A stretch of DNA of 64,000 nt from Basidiobolus meristosporus CBS 931.73 (Eukaryota; Basidiobolomycota; Basidiobolomycetes; Basidiobolales; Basidiobolaceae): NCBI GenBank assembly GCA_002104905.1, contig MCFE01000129.1, forward strand, positions 1-64,000, written 5' to 3'. The notes under the pieces were generated by a model, which saw only the letters and a program-made list of their open reading frames with translations, did no database searches and was not told where the DNA came from. Positions 45,386-58,089 of this stretch are shown here, piece after piece (position 1 is the first letter of the stretch; the number at the start of each line of letters is the position of its first letter). A program made the translations under genes and the position numbers.

Positions 45386-48300
45386 CAAGCTGTCACTCTC
45401 CGCAATGTCTACTACTGCTATTACTGGAATTTTTCCCTCTGCTGAAAAGTTGGATGGCTCTAACTACCAAGTGTGGAAGGTGAAGATGAAGATGCTGCTA
45501 CAAGAAAGAGGCCTTTGGGATATTATCATGGGAGAAGAATGCCCTCCTAAAAACGTGGGAGAGGAAGCCTTAAAGTACCAGAAGAAAGAACAAAGTGCCT
45601 TTAACTGCATTTGCCTTAATGTCAAGGACAAATTGCAAATTCAATGCTCAAGAGCAAAAACAGCAAAGAATGCCTGGAAGGCATTAGAAGACACCTACCA
45701 GTCATGTTCAGCTGCCAAGAAAATGTGTCTGAGAAGAAAATTCTTTACTACAAAGATGCTGCCAGGAGAAGAAATGAAAAATCTAATTAACAGAATTACC
45801 CTGCTGGTAGATGAGATGGAATCTGTGGGCATACCAACTACTGATGAGGATGTGATAGTTACCATCCTGAATAGCCTGACAGATGGGTTTCAGGGTCTTG
45901 TATTAGCCCTAGAGTCCAGAACTGAAGATTTGACCTTAAATTACGTATATGGAAGGCTCCTGGATGAAGAATTAAGAAAATCAAGCGCCAATAAGAAGGA
46001 AGAAGAAAATGCTTTAATAAGCAATGATAACCAACAAAGAAGGTACCCAAGACCCTACAAAGGCAATAGCAACCTATTTTGCAACTACTGCAAAAGGAAA
46101 GGACACACATCAGACCGGTGTTTCAAAAAGAGAGATTATCAGCAAAAGAAGCCTGAATTTGGAAATGCTGCAACAACTGAAGATAGACTATTCATATCTG
46201 CACTAAATATGAGCACAATCAAGGATTCTCAGACGTGGTATATTGACTCTGGAGCTTCTTAACACTTTACACACCAAAAAGAACTTTTTACCCAATATCA
46301 AGAAATTCTAATTAAGAAGGTTTTCATGGGTGACAATAGAACACTTGATGCAGTGGGAGAAGGAACTATCCAAGTAAACCTAAGAAGCAGTGAAGGAAGC
46401 CATACACTGACCTTTAAAGAAGTACTCTATGTACCAGAAATAGCCAAGAACCTACTCTCTGTAAGCAAGGCCACAGCAGAAGGACTCAGTTTCAGTTTTG
46501 ACAATTCTGGATGCAGGATCACTGATCAAAATGGTGCTCATATTGCTTTGGGCATCAGAGATCAGAATCTATACAAGTTGACTTATATTCCATCATATCT
46601 GGAAGCCAATATAAGTAACTTAAATGAAGAAACATCAATGCTTTGGCACAGGAGATTTGGACACATCAATTTTGATTATTTGCGCAAAATGATCAAAGAT
46701 CAGCTAATTTCTGGAGTGAAAATTGATCCCCCAGCTAATTTGGAGCACTGTGAAGCCTGCATATATGGGAAACAAGCCAGACAACCGTTCAAGAGCTCTG
46801 GGTTAATCAAAACTAAGAAAAAATTAGATCTAATTCACTCAGATCTGTGTGGACCTATGCAAAATTTATCCTTAGGCAGGATAAAGTATTTAATCACTTT
46901 TATTGATGATTATACAAGATACACATGGGTCTACTTCATGGAGAGAAAGGAAGAAGCTCTGTCTAAGTTCAGGGAGTTTAAAGCCATGGTGGAGAGAGAA
47001 ACTGGTGAAAAAATCAAGAAAGTACGCTCTGACAATGGTGGAGAATATACCTCCAAACACTTCATCCACTTCTGCAAAATTTATGGGATAAAGCAAGAGA
47101 CTACTGTACCATACTCCCCACAGCAAAATGGAGTAGCAGAACTAGCTAACAGATCAATAATTGATATGGCAAGATCTATGATCCATGATCAAAAATTATC
47201 CTATGATTTTTGGGCGGAATAAGTTGCCACTGCTGTATATCTTAAAAATAGGAGTTATAACAGAATAGTTTGTGATTCTACTCCATTTGAAGCATGGTAT
47301 GGATACAGACCAAGTGCAGAACATCTAAGAATATTTGAGTGTACAGCATATGCCAAAAAACTGGCCGGAAATCAGTCAAAATTTGAGCCAAAAAGTGTAA
47401 AATGCATATTTTTGGGCTACTGCAATGAGAGTAAGGCATACAGACTCTACAATACCAAAGCAAAGAAGCTGATCAAGTCCAGGGATGTGTTGTTTGATGA
47501 AAATTCAAAATTTTCACAAAAAACGACATCAGATGATGACAAAAATTTGATCTCAAGTCCACCAATTGTCAGGATTGAATCAGAGCATAACAATGAAAAT
47601 TTTTTCACTCCAGAGGACTCTACAACCGTGGTTCAGCCAGAATCAGTGCCCAGGAATATCCAAGAAGTGATCAATCCAGTATTAAATGCCCGGAGATCCA
47701 ATTGGACAAGAAATAGCCCAAATTACTATATCAATGAGGGTACAAACTTAGCCTATGCCTATTCAGTCCATATTGATGAACCCCAGACTGTAAAAGAAGC
47801 CCTAAATAGCCCTCAGACAGCGTTTTGGAGATCTGCAATGACTGAGGAATATCAGGCCCTGATGGAAAATCAAACTTGGGACTTAGTCAAATTACTAATC
47901 AACTAAAAATCAATTGGATGCAGATGGGTCTTCACAACAAAATACAAGGCTGATGGTACAATTGAAAGATACAAAGCAAGACTTGTAGCCAAAGGATACT
48001 CTCAAACAAAAGGACTTGACTATACTGAGACCTTTGCACTGGTAGCCAAGTTTAATTCCATCCGATTAATATTGGCTATTTCAGCCAAATATAAGTTTTT
48101 TATTCATCAAATGGATGTAAAAACTACATTTTTGAATGCAGAATTTGATGAGGATGCGTATATGGACCAGCCTGATGGGTTTGTTGACCAAGATAACCCC
48201 CACTTGATCTGCAAGCTTAAAAAGTCACTATATGGTCTCAAACAATCACAAAGAGCCTGGAATTGCAAGATAGATTCTTATTTGGAATCCTTGAGTTTCA

Positions 48301-49349
48301 AAAGAAGTAATGCTGACTATAGTATATACTATAAGCCAGATAGAGCAAATCCAGTTCTATTAGCTCTATATGTCAATGATCTTATTATAGCCGCCAATAA
48401 CCTAGAAACATTGGAAGAGACTAAATCCAGCCTATCTAAGGAGTTCAAGATGTCTGATTTAGGAGAACTTAGTTACTACTTAGGGATTAAGTTCTCCATA
48501 GACAGAAGTACCCAGACTATTACCCTAAGCCAATCCAAGTATATCCAAGATATACTAAAGAAGTACCAAATGGAAGACTGTAAACCAGCAGCCACCCCAA
48601 TGGAGACAAACCTTAACTTGGTCAAAACTCAAGCAAATCAAGAGAGCTTGGTGCCATCTGAAAGCCCTGACTTTCCTTATCAATATATGGTTGGCAGTCT
48701 GATGTATATCATGCTTGGAACATGTCCAGATATCTCATATTGAGTGGGAGTTGTCAGCCAACATAATCAGAATTATGGATCTGATCATATTGCAGCAGTT
48801 AAGCGGATTTTTAGATACCTAAAAGGAACTGCTGATATCTGCTTAAGATACACTTATAAGGATTCAGAACAGGATCTTGTGGGATACACTGATGCAGATT
48901 GGGGACAAAATTTAGAAGACAGAAGATCCACCACAGGATACACTTTTCTTTACTGTAAAGGAGCAATTTCATGGAATTCAAGAAAGCAACCAACCGTAGT
49001 ACTTTCCACCACAGAGGCAGAGTATATGGCAGCCTGTGAAGCTACAAAAGAAGCAATGTGGTTAAGAAAGCTATTTACAGATTTAGGCCTATGTCAAAAA
49101 ACGCCTATTACTTTATTTCAAGATAATCAAGGATGTATACAATTAGGTAGAAATCCAACTTTTCATGCTAGAACCAAGCACATAGATATTAGACATCATT
49201 TCACACATGAAGCTATAGAGAATAACTTAGTTAGCTTAGTTTACTGTCCTACAGATGAAATAATTGCAGTCATATTTACCAAACCATTAGCTAGAGACAA
49301 GTTTGAATATCTTAGGTCAAATTTAGGACTAGTCAGTATGAACATTTAG
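45378..49349 (+). pseudogene. Copia Q gag-pol, single frame with four nonsense codons
   Basis: One frame of about 1323 codons holds everything: gag (LDGSNYQVWKVKM), zinc knuckle CNYCKRKGHTSDRC, protease WYIDSGAS, pre-integrase LWHRRFGHINF, integrase (HSDLCGPM, RSDNGGEYTS, PQQNGVAE), RT and RNase H (STTEAEYMA, HIDIRHHF). Stops: TAA 46260, TAA 47220, TAA 47904, TGA 48741. Three of the codons are CAA or TCA in sister copies and the fourth was probably TCA. The RT active site reads YVND instead of YVDD. No frameshift is seen. It is a young but dead copy; the gag-pol fusion frame is normal for copia. Confidence 0.92.
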
Positions 49350-49360
49350 CTGAGTGGGAG

Positions 49361-49710
49361 TGTGGTAAAAATTTGTATTTCCACCTAAATATTCACCTAA
49401 CTTAGTCACCTAGATCATCACCTTCAAATCCTAGAGAATACTGACCAAATTCCTTCTTGGGATTTACTTAGAATATTTTTCACCAAAATGCCAGGTACCC
49501 AGAACATGAAAATTCTCAAAGTTGTCCAAACAGCCCCAAACTTTGCACACATGTTCTTGGGACCTTCCTTAACCTATTCTACGTTTTTGCAATGCCAAGA
49601 CCAGGTAAAAGTATAAATACTACTTTTACATTCAATAAATCATTAAGTGAAAACCACATAATCTACTTCTTCTCCAAATCACTTCCAATATCTCCAAGAC
49701 TCTTACAACA
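49361..49710 (+). repeat. 3' LTR of copia Q
   Basis: 350 bp, TGTGGTAAAA to TCTTACAACA, with TATAAATAC and CAATAAATC. Confidence 0.95.
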
Positions 49711-49732
49711 TATCTGACTTTTTGAGGCACAG

Positions 49733-50002
49733 GTGCCATGTCATCTATGCCATTATCCCCAGCACCATTGCTGTGCCTCATCCCACAACCCCATTAGTAT
49801 TAGCCAATATATCTCAGCATCAGTGCAGCCAAAGAGTATATATAGTCCTATCCCCCTTAGTATTCATCAGTCTGATAAACGCAGGTCTTGAATAAACAGC
49901 CTTGCCTTGGAAATCCACCTTGCCTTGCTGATCCACACCTAAGTCCTTACCTGGTCCTGCCTTGCCTAGCCCTACTCTCCCACCTTGTGTCTATTCATAA
50001 CA
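49733..50002 (+). repeat. L3 LTR fragment inside copia P gag
   Basis: Matches the 3' half of the L3 LTR at 28065-28593 (the TATATATAGTCC box, the GTCTGATAAAC block, end TTCATAACA). The 5' half is missing and about 150 bp of P gag around the zinc knuckle is gone, so insertion was followed by a deletion. Confidence 0.75.
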
Positions 50003-50611
50003 CTTATTGGCATTATATTTTCTTAATTCTTCATCCAGGAGCCTTCCATATATATAATTTAAGGTCAAATCTCCAGATCTGGACTCTAGGGCTGATACAA
50101 GGCCCTGAAACCTGTCTGTCAGGCTATTCAGGATGGTAACTATCACATCCTCATCAGTAGTGGGTATGCCCACAGATTCCATTTCATTTACCATCAGAGT
50201 AATTCTGTTTTTTAGATTTTGATTTCTTCTCCTGGCTGCATCTTTATAGTAAAGTATTTTGGTCTGAGATACAATGTCTTAGCAGCTGAACATGACTGGT
50301 AGGTGTCTTCTAATACCTTCCATGCATTCTTTGCCGCTTTTGCTCTTGAGCATTGGATTAGCAATTTGTCTTTAACATTAAGGCAAATGCAGTTAAAGGC
50401 ACCTTGTTCTTTCTTTGGATACTTAAAGGCTTCCTCTCCCATGTTTTTAGGTGGGCATTCTTCTCCCATGAAAATATCCCAAAGGCCTCATTCTTGTAGC
50501 AGCATCTTCATCTTTACCTTCCACACTTGGAAGTTAGATCCATCCAGCTTTCCAGCAGAGGGTAAGATTCCAGTAATAGCAGTAGTAAACATTGCAGAGA
50601 GTGACAGCTTG
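50003..50611 (-). pseudogene. Copia P gag
   Basis: Minus-strand gag: ORF 50469-50212 (EECPPKNMGEEAF, CICLNVKDKLLIQC) and ORF 50194-49991 (ESVGIPTTDEDVIV, LYIYGRLLDEELR-like end). It is the 5' end of the polyprotein whose pol lies at 41847-45018. Confidence 0.8.
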
Positions 50612-50774
50612 GGGCTCATAACCTGTTGTAAGAGTCTTGGCAATATTGGAAGTGTTTGGGAGGACAAGTAGACTATGTGGTTTTCACTTAATGATTAATG
50701 GAATGTAAAAGTAGTATTTATACTTCACATGGTCTTGGCATTACAAACATGTAGAATAGGTTAAGAAAGGTCTC
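50612..50774 (-). repeat. PBS and truncated 5' LTR of copia P
   Basis: The PBS is 50612-50623 (GGGCTCATAACC on the plus strand); the LTR starts TGTTGTAAGAG at 50624 and stops after about 150 bp, where TD3 Tnp2 sequence resumes. The missing LTR part and the missing TD3 segment fit one deletion. Confidence 0.8.
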
Positions 50775-51262
50775 TGGATGCAACAAGTCACTAATTTTTA
50801 TTATTAAAGCTCTGCCAAAGTATGCTGGGTTTCTCTTGGTCACAAGCCCATATCTACTCTATTCAGCACAGAGTTCATACAAATAAGAGCCAGAGCACAC
50901 CTATAAGGGGGACTAGAACTCAGCACAGAGAAGGAATATATTGGATAAATACCAAAAAGCTCTTTGCAGATAATCAGGAGGTAATCATGGCAGGAGTGAT
51001 GGCAACCAGGCATATGTTTACAAGATATATGCGTTAACAGCAAGACAAGGTATATTGCAAGTTTGCAAGTACCATGCTAAAAAGCTGTAAAGCTCAGGTG
51101 ATAGATCTATGTCAGTTGTGGCAGGTGTGCATATCTGTAGTGGTCAGTAAGCAGGAGGCCACAGTTTTTTTTGACTCAAACTACACATTGAAACTCAAGG
51201 TAGCAGTGAGTAAGCAAACAAAGAGGGGTAATTCTACAGTCAAATATATGAATTTTGCCTAG
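50775..51262 (+). pseudogene. TD3 Tnp2 transposase, C-terminal part
   Basis: Homologous to TD6 58090-58520 on the opposite strand. ORF 51074-51262 has QVIDLCQLWQVCI and SKQEATVFFD, matching VIEVCQLQQVCM and SKQEAVVFF in TD6. The fragment ends MNFA, stop. Confidence 0.65.
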
Positions 51263-51560
51263 GGAGGTAGAAAAATGAAATATCACTTGGTAAATTGCTA
51301 CAGTAGCATTACACAGAACTAGCTGTAGGTTGCCATACTGCCATAATAGTGCCATTACAGGCTTGCAATGAGGCTGTTAAAACACCAGAAAGGTTTTGCC
51401 ATATAAGGCAATTGGATGTACTTGCTGGTTAGATCTACTCAAATAGCTGTACAGTGCACTATGACTGCAAAAATGCCATGACACTCCTGGCAAAACACCA
51501 TACAAACACCATTATGTTTTTTAATTTCATTTGGCTGTAAAGTTAGCCAACCACCATTGA
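51263..51560. repeat. TD3 outer terminal region
   Basis: Non-coding end shared with 57770-58000 of TD6 and 28990-29130 (GCCATATAAGGCAAT, GCAATGAGGC). The boundary with TD4 is not sharp. Confidence 0.5.
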
Positions 51561-53811
51561 GATCTCATCATAAAAATGTGTAGGTGGTCATTAATTCCAA
51601 GCTGTAAGTATTATAGTGGTCTTCTTTTAAGATATTGATGGCTGGTCCAGATCAGATCCACCCCCAGGACAATATTACATAGGGTCTCCACCTTATATGT
51701 AAAATGGAGTATTAAATTGATGCAGTAGTAGAATAGGTCTACATGATGAGCTTTATGCTTATAGTATAGCTACTCAATATCCTGAAACCAACCCCTTTCA
51801 TATATGCTCAAGATATTTCTGTCATGTTGTAACCCTAAGAAAAAAAATTGAGGAAAGGCAGCAAAATACCATCATGGAATCAGCTGAATTCCAAGTTTCT
51901 CCAAGTCAATAACTCTCAATATCTCTGCTCTTAGCTGATGGGCAGGCAAGAAAACAAGCTCTCCAGGAGGAGAATAAGCAAACTGGTATCCATTCAAGAT
52001 TTGGTAATTAGCTGCCCATTGCTTCCATCAAAAATTTAATTTGAAATTCTGAACCCAAAACACCAGCTGAATTCCAGCAAAATACCAATAGAACACCAGC
52101 AGAATACCAGATAAGAATCTGATGAGTTCCACCTGCAATGCCAACATATGATTCCCAATGCTTCCAATATGCTCTGGATAGGGATTGCATTAGAAGCCTA
52201 CTTGCATAAGTATATTACAAGTTTCTCCAATTCTTGCATTTGTACTGTTGCATATGCATATGAATCCTGATTGAAGTTTGTGAGAAATGTTTTGTGTAGC
52301 AAATACTATGCATTATCTTGCCAATTGTTTCAAATCTCTTTGATATTGCAATGGACTCATGAAGCTTAAGATGCCCCATATAAGCTGAATCCTTACTATA
52401 GGAATATTTTTGAAGAGCATATGAGTTGCTACCAGGGAATAGCCTTGCTCCAACATATTCCTATGGTATTTACTATCTTTAATTCTTGATTAATTCCATA
52501 TTCTGGCTAATAGCTTCTAGCTTGTCAGTATTGCTGCAATTACATGCTGACTTATGCCTATTCTTTCTGTGGCATGATGATGCTCTTAGTATATGTGATT
52601 AGAAGTAATAATGTTTGTAAGTTATGGAGTAAGCAACATGGAGCTCACAACTTTGACAGCAGCACCATCCATTTTACCCAGGAAAGCTAGTTTTATTGAT
52701 GATAGGTTTGGTATCACCAATGCTAATAATAATGTGTGCTATGAAATGATGATCTTTACCAATATCCTAATAGATAGCATACCAAAATCATCCAGTAACA
52801 GTTAACTATTTTGGTTTGTGGGATAAATAGCTTCAAATATTGGTGAGACAACCAACAGATTTTTGCTCTGATACTATGAGATTGGTGGCAGATGCAGGAT
52901 GATGAGAATCAGTGGCAATCAGGGTTTGCTGGCAGAGTACTTATTCAGTGAGATTCAATAAAGTGACAACGCAGAGGCATGCTTGATCATACCTTCAGAG
53001 TAGCCCTGACTTCTTGGTTGCTTGCAATATTTGCCATCAAATATGTTAGAAATGCTTATGCTTGATTGATATTGAGTGCAATATTTTAGAACTTCACATT
53101 ATTTATTGGAATGCATAGGCTTCCTTAAATGTGGTATTACAGGAATATATATGGATTGTGAACAATGTTTTCCACCTGTAGTAGTGGGTTCCTGAGAAGT
53201 TGGTTACCTTAGAATAGTGGAATTCTCTGATAGGAATGCTATGTATCTGTTCACACATGCTGCTATCTGGACTGACCTTAGGTCAATTGCTGCTAGCTGC
53301 ATGATGATTTTCCACTTGCAATAAGTATATGGCAGTTTGCATCCTGGAATAATTTTGACTAAAAGTCAAAGTAAGTCCTCAAAGCCTCCATTATTGATAT
53401 TAGTGGAAACATCTACTTCTCTGGCCAGATATCACATTGTTTGTCAGTAAATGGATTACTGGGCTCACTTGGCTCCATAAAGTATCCTTGGCATTTTCTT
53501 ACATTGGTGCTGTTGCATTCCATGTTGGGATTTTCCAAGCTCATGATTAGTACTGTTGCAAGAGGAGATAGGCAAATAATCCATCAGTGAGCCTTCTGTT
53601 TTAGAGCTATTGCTCTGCAGGCCATATGAGAAGGTGGAGGTGAGCCAAAAGGAGCCACAAACTCACCAAAATTGATTTGTACAATGTAACATGCACAGCT
53701 GGGTACTGAAGTAGAAGTATCAAGTGACAGGCACAGTATGGTTAGTAAAGTGCCCTGTGAGAAATTATGGTGATCATACCAACAAAAGGTTGTCACAAAG
53801 CCAAAATTCAG
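51561..53811 (-). pseudogene. TD4: decayed Tnp2 transposase
   Basis: Minus-strand alignment with TD6 58300-60780 over most of its length, for example 52370-52420 with 59190-59230 and 52860-52930 with 60000-60080. The N-terminal start, promoter and partner gene are missing; it abuts the terminal region of TD5. No ORF above 70 codons survives. Confidence 0.65.
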
Positions 53812-53849
53812 TGACTAAGGGGTTATGATCCCATCAGGACACTGTGCAC

Positions 53850-55394
53850 TAGCTTTAGTAGACTTTTTCTCTTTACCTTTATCTTTACCACTGCCAGGTT
53901 TCTGATTGCTACTCTAGCCAAGTCCCTCTTGTATTGCACTACATTTTTTCTGTAATTGATGTTGCACTTGTGCATCTGTTTATGCTTGCGTATCCCTTGC
54001 AAAAACTGTCTTGGCAATCTGTTGTTTTTTTGCTGCTTGTTTGGAGCTTTCAGCCCTACCTGCATACAAAAAATAATTTTGATAAGTGCCATCAATAGGC
54101 TGTTGCAAATTACAGTGCCATGATCAAGAGGTATTGATCTTGTTAGGACATGACTCAAACACCATTGAAAAATAGTTGTGCCAAAGGTCTTGCAAAAAAC
54201 TTGCTCCATATTTTCATTACAATTATACATAAGCAGCTTTTGATTGATCCTCTGCCTATTCTCACACTCTATGATTGTAGATACTCTGTCTCCTCCAATG
54301 CCTGAGTGAATGATTGGCTATTGCTTATTTCTTACACTCCTTACTTCCTGCTTCAACCAATTCTCTTACTTTTTTTGCATACAAATGGATTGATTTCTGT
54401 TGAAACTTTAGTTATACCCCAAATGTCAGTTGTATTTCCCTATAGAAGTCCTTATGCCCCACACTAAAAATAAGCCCAACCCTATACTCAACAAGCAACA
54501 ACATTAAGATCCAACATTCAATATATATTTCTGCTGGAATGCACTTTTCCCATGACTTTGGCTGGAACCCTGTGGCTTTATGCCATAGCTCATTCACTGA
54601 TTCCCATATGTCCTGGTCACCAGCTGGCATTGCAAGGTCCAGCACCTCATCTGCCAGTCTTTGCAATAAATCCTTGCAATATCAATTAATTTTTCTTGAG
54701 CACTGCTCTTGAGGAAGTGCTCCAACATCTTGGTATGCCTATTAGTGTTCCATAATTTGGCAATAGGCAGTGTGAAAGTTTATTGAGTTCTTGGCATTGT
54801 TGCTTTGTCTGTCAGTGGGATCACCACTATATACATTTTCCCCTTGGATTTATACACCACCAAAGTGGCTGGCTTTTATCACTGCCAGGTCCTTCACTGC
54901 TGCTTTGACTGAGTGCTTCTTGAATAGTACTAAGCTTTTTCCTTGACAAATGATATGCCGGTACATCTGTGTCTGCCTGTATGTCCCTGATTAGTGCTCT
55001 TTCAGCTACCTGACATCTCTTTGATGCTTGTGAGGAGCTTTTGGCCCTGCTTGTGACAAGCTCTTGAGGGAGCCGCTGGTTTTTAGCCATAGCACCCTTG
55101 CTCTTCTGCCTCTGATAGTGTCTGCTATTCTTAAGACACTTTCTTAGCATACCTAAGCTGGACCAAGATCTATCTGATTCCATGAATCTAGGATAATGCT
55201 CATTGAGCAAGTCAATTACATTCTGCTTGGCTTTGAATTCCTGATGGTTCCATGGTATGCCAGCCTCAAGGAGATGCTGTACTAGGCTTCTAAAACCCTC
55301 TTGAATATATGCTCACTCTTCATAATTGCACTCATCAGCTTCATGGCTTGTTTGGTTGGGAGCTATATAAGTTTACTCTATTTTTTGGCAGCAT
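53850..55394 (-). pseudogene. TD5 partner gene
   Basis: ORFs 55210-54827 (MLNEHYPRFMESDRSW, ASKRCQVAERALIRD, HLSRKKLSTIQEALSQSSSE) and 54666-54412 (QRLADEVLDLAMPAGDQD, WESVNELWHKATGF) preserve the repeat region and C-terminal domain. The coiled-coil segment found in TD1, TD3 and TD6 is largely missing here. A short stretch of L2 LTR end (about 54838-54866) sits between repeat and C-terminal parts. Confidence 0.65.
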
Positions 55395-55617
55395 ATATAT
55401 GGAGTTGAGTCCAATCAACAGGGAAATATTGTTACATCTACAGATATACGTGGTGCCACAAATCTATTTATTGTGCTTAATATAGCAGGTTATCAATGAA
55501 TCTTACATTCATGTATGTGCAATGTATTGAATGCACAACTGTCTTATATTGACACAATTATTGACAAAAAAGTGATATAATAGAGTTACATTATTGAGTG
55601 TTAAATTGTTTACCCCA
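55395..55617. promoter_or_regulatory. TD5 bidirectional promoter region
   Basis: 223 bp between divergent ATGs. GTGATATAATAG at 55573-55584 is 34 bp before the Tnp2 ATG. Confidence 0.65.
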
Positions 55618-57510
55618 TGGAGAAGACTACATTGATTTAACACCATAAGAGAAGAGAAAAAAGAACATGTGTCTATTTCAATATGCCTTTCAGCCACAAA
55701 GTATGAAGAGAGCATAGGAAGTATCCCCGGGATGATGGAAAGTTTTTCCCACACTAGTCATATTTTCACATTCACCAGTCATTATTGTACCAACAATATC
55801 TTGCCTTCCTTTTGATACTGCAATAATGGCATGTAGCTGTACTTAGCACCTTGCTCAAACTGAGTAAGATGAATTTGTGGGATGCTTAGGCTAGCATCAG
55901 CCTTCTGAATATAGCATGCAGTGTGGTAGCTCAGAAGAAAATGACTCCCCATTAGATTGTGAGCCTATCTCCCTCAAAAGCAGTATCCTGCATAAGGCTG
56001 GCCAAATTCCAACATGCAATGAGACAACTCCTGTAGAAAGAATGCCAAGGATAGTACATGGTGTCAAGTGACACCAGTAATCTATCAACTGGTCAATGAT
56101 GTGATATTATGGCCAGAGACATGATGTGTTTTTGCAATTATCAGTCATGGGGGCTTTGAGGACTACTTTTTGCCAAAATCATTTTGTGACCCAACTTACC
56201 ATGTAGATGGCACAAAAAGATATCTATCATGCAGCTGGCAACATATCACCCAGACACTGATCAGATACTGGCATTTGTTAGCAGTTGCATGGTATACAGA
56301 TCCAAAAATGTCACAATTGTAAGGCTTCCAACTTGTCAGAAATCCACCACCATTGAGCAAAAAAATTGCTCACAATGTGGATATATACAGGTAATACTCA
56401 ATCCAAAGAGTCTTAAACAGTCCAACAAATACTGTGAATCTATAAACGACTGCACTCAGTACCAACTGTGGGCAAACCTATCTGATATATTTGATGGTAA
56501 ATATTACAAACAACTAGAAAACAAGGGCTACTTTGTAGGTACCTATGTTCATGCATATGCTTTGCCACTTGAGGGATTCTCAGTACACAAGTACTCTACC
56601 AGCAGATCCTGCTGACCACCAATTCATTTCAACCCTTAACCTGCCACCTACTCTATAGTATCAGAGCAGAAGTGTCATGGTAGTCTTACTTGTATCTAGG
56701 CCTAAATCTCCGTCCAACCTGGACAGCTACATGTATCCATTGCTGGCTTAATTTGTATACTTTCCAGCAGGATAACAGTAAATGGACATCATGTAAAAGT
56801 GCATATTGTTAGCTGCATTGGAGATACACCAGCCATTAGCAATATAGCTGGACTCTGTGGGCACAATGGATGGTATTGCTGCCAAATATAAGAGATCCAG
56901 TTGATATACTCCTTAACTCATGCACATTTTTGTAATCCAGACACCTACACTAAGAATAGCTTCTTTCCATAGTGAGAATATACAGAAGCTTGTATGCAAT
57001 TGCAGCAGAGTTGCCAAACTGTAAGCCATTGACCAGAATTTAAACTAATTCAATACCATCAATACTTAAGATTTTGGGTATCTGTTGGAGCAAAAGCTTT
57101 CCACTGAGAGCAATGCATCTGCTTTTGGTATTATCCCTATATCAATGATGAAGTTGAATATAGAGCATCTCAGTTGGAATGCACCCTTTTGATACTAAGA
57201 AAATTGAAAAAATTCACAAGATATTGCAGAGTATCTTCTAGCCAAATTACTTCTCATGGGCTTCATTCAGTATTCATATGCATATGCAACTATACAAATG
57301 CAAGGACTAAATGAGCTGGACATGTACGTATTCAAACAGCCTTCTGAAGTCATATCTACCAAGAATACACTGGATTCAATGGGAGTCTTTTTTCAAAATT
57401 TAAGGAATACTTATTTAGAAGAGGATCACCATTGCCACCTTAAATCTTCTATAGCTTTATACAAGGAGTTTGTTATTGGATTTGAATAGCTTTACTGACA
57501 CTAAAAAGCC
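55618..57510 (+). pseudogene. TD5 Tnp2 transposase
   Basis: ATG 55618 (MEKTTL). ORF 56229-56615 covers the CSQCGYIQVILNPKSLKQS, QYQLWANLSDIFDGKYYKQL and LPLEGFSVHKYSTSRSC blocks that precede the Tnp2 core; then a stop replaces Trp in SCWP. The core (INLNLP, SGPK, GDTPAIS) is only recoverable in pieces to about 56900. The C-terminal region matching TD3 41160-41440 runs to 57500. Confidence 0.65.
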
Positions 57511-57765
57511 ATTGTTGTAGGGTCAAAGTGACACCCACTGACAGATGTGCCCATTCCCATATCTTTTACTTCCCTATTTCTCTACTACCCTTATTTTGAT
57601 TTACCCTACTTGTCTTATCTGATCAGTACCATCCATCAAGCTGGTCAACTACGACACCCACTTATTTATGCGTATGTTATCCCTCAACTTATGTAAGATT
57701 TCTAAGTGTAGGTGCTTCTGCATTAGGGAGGTACCTGCACCAGGACCTATGGCATTAAGGGATAA
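57511..57765 (+). repeat. L2a LTR, 5' fragment
   Basis: Matches the first roughly 250 bp of the LTR at 33450 (AGTGACACCCACTGACAGATG onward) and is cut at about 57765. Confidence 0.7.
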
Positions 57766-58089
57766 AACCTGACAATATTTTATAGATGCTGTAACAATAT
57801 TTGCATGGTATTGTTGCGGTCTTTCAGCACTCTATAACTACTTTAAGTGGATCCAGTAAGCCAGGACACCTAATTGCCTTATATGGCAAGAAATGGACGG
57901 CATTTTGATGGCCTCATAGTGTGACTCTGATGGCATTATATTGGTAGTATGACAGCCTACCGCTGGTTCTGTATAATGCTAATGTACCAATTTACCCAAT
58001 GGTATTTCCTTTTTCTACCTGCCCTTGTGCAATTCATATATTCCACTGTAGAATCACCTTTCTTTGTTTACTTACCCATTACTACCTTG

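Larger units (their letters stand above)
45023..49710 (+). mobile_element. Copia Q, complete element with perfect TATCT duplication
   Basis: Two LTRs (45023-45373 and 49361-49710), PBS, PPT-like GAGTGGGAG before the 3' LTR, and 5-bp repeats TATCT at 45018-45022 and 49711-49715. By hand count the LTRs differ at about 15-16 positions of 350, the lowest divergence I compared. It inserted in the gag of copia P. Confidence 0.95.
41497..50774 (-). mobile_element. Copia P, minus orientation, split by copia Q and an L3 fragment
   Basis: The 3' LTR is 41497-41846; pol reads leftward from about 45018; after Q (45023-49710) the gag continues to 50611; PBS 50612-50623; truncated 5' LTR 50624-50774. Q's target duplication TATCT joins the two halves of P exactly within gag. 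P lies in TD3 Tnp2 sequence, with a deletion at its right side. Confidence 0.85.
27601..51560 (-). mobile_element. TD3: Tnp2-type transposon expanded by nested insertions
   Basis: Own segments are 27601-28064, 28594-28736, 37822-38032, 38836-41496 and 50775-51560, about 4.3 kb. The rest is inserted elements. The right terminal region is at the left (27601 on), the partner gene reads minus, and Tnp2 reads plus from 40024. The order of segments follows the contiguous order in TD1 and TD6 across each insertion, which supports one interrupted copy. About 0.5 kb is missing at the copia P site. Confidence 0.65.
53812..57510 (-). mobile_element. TD5: Tnp2-type element, two divergent genes
   Basis: Terminal regions occur twice at its left edge (53812 and about 54080), with one repeat-unit segment between, so a small deleted copy may be fused there. 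The partner gene reads minus to 55394; Tnp2 reads plus from 55618. The right side is cut by an L2a fragment at 57511. Confidence 0.65.

Noticed and set aside
46260-48743. RIP as the cause of the four nonsense codons in copia Q
   Set aside because: Two of the four are transversions and the element is otherwise little changed.
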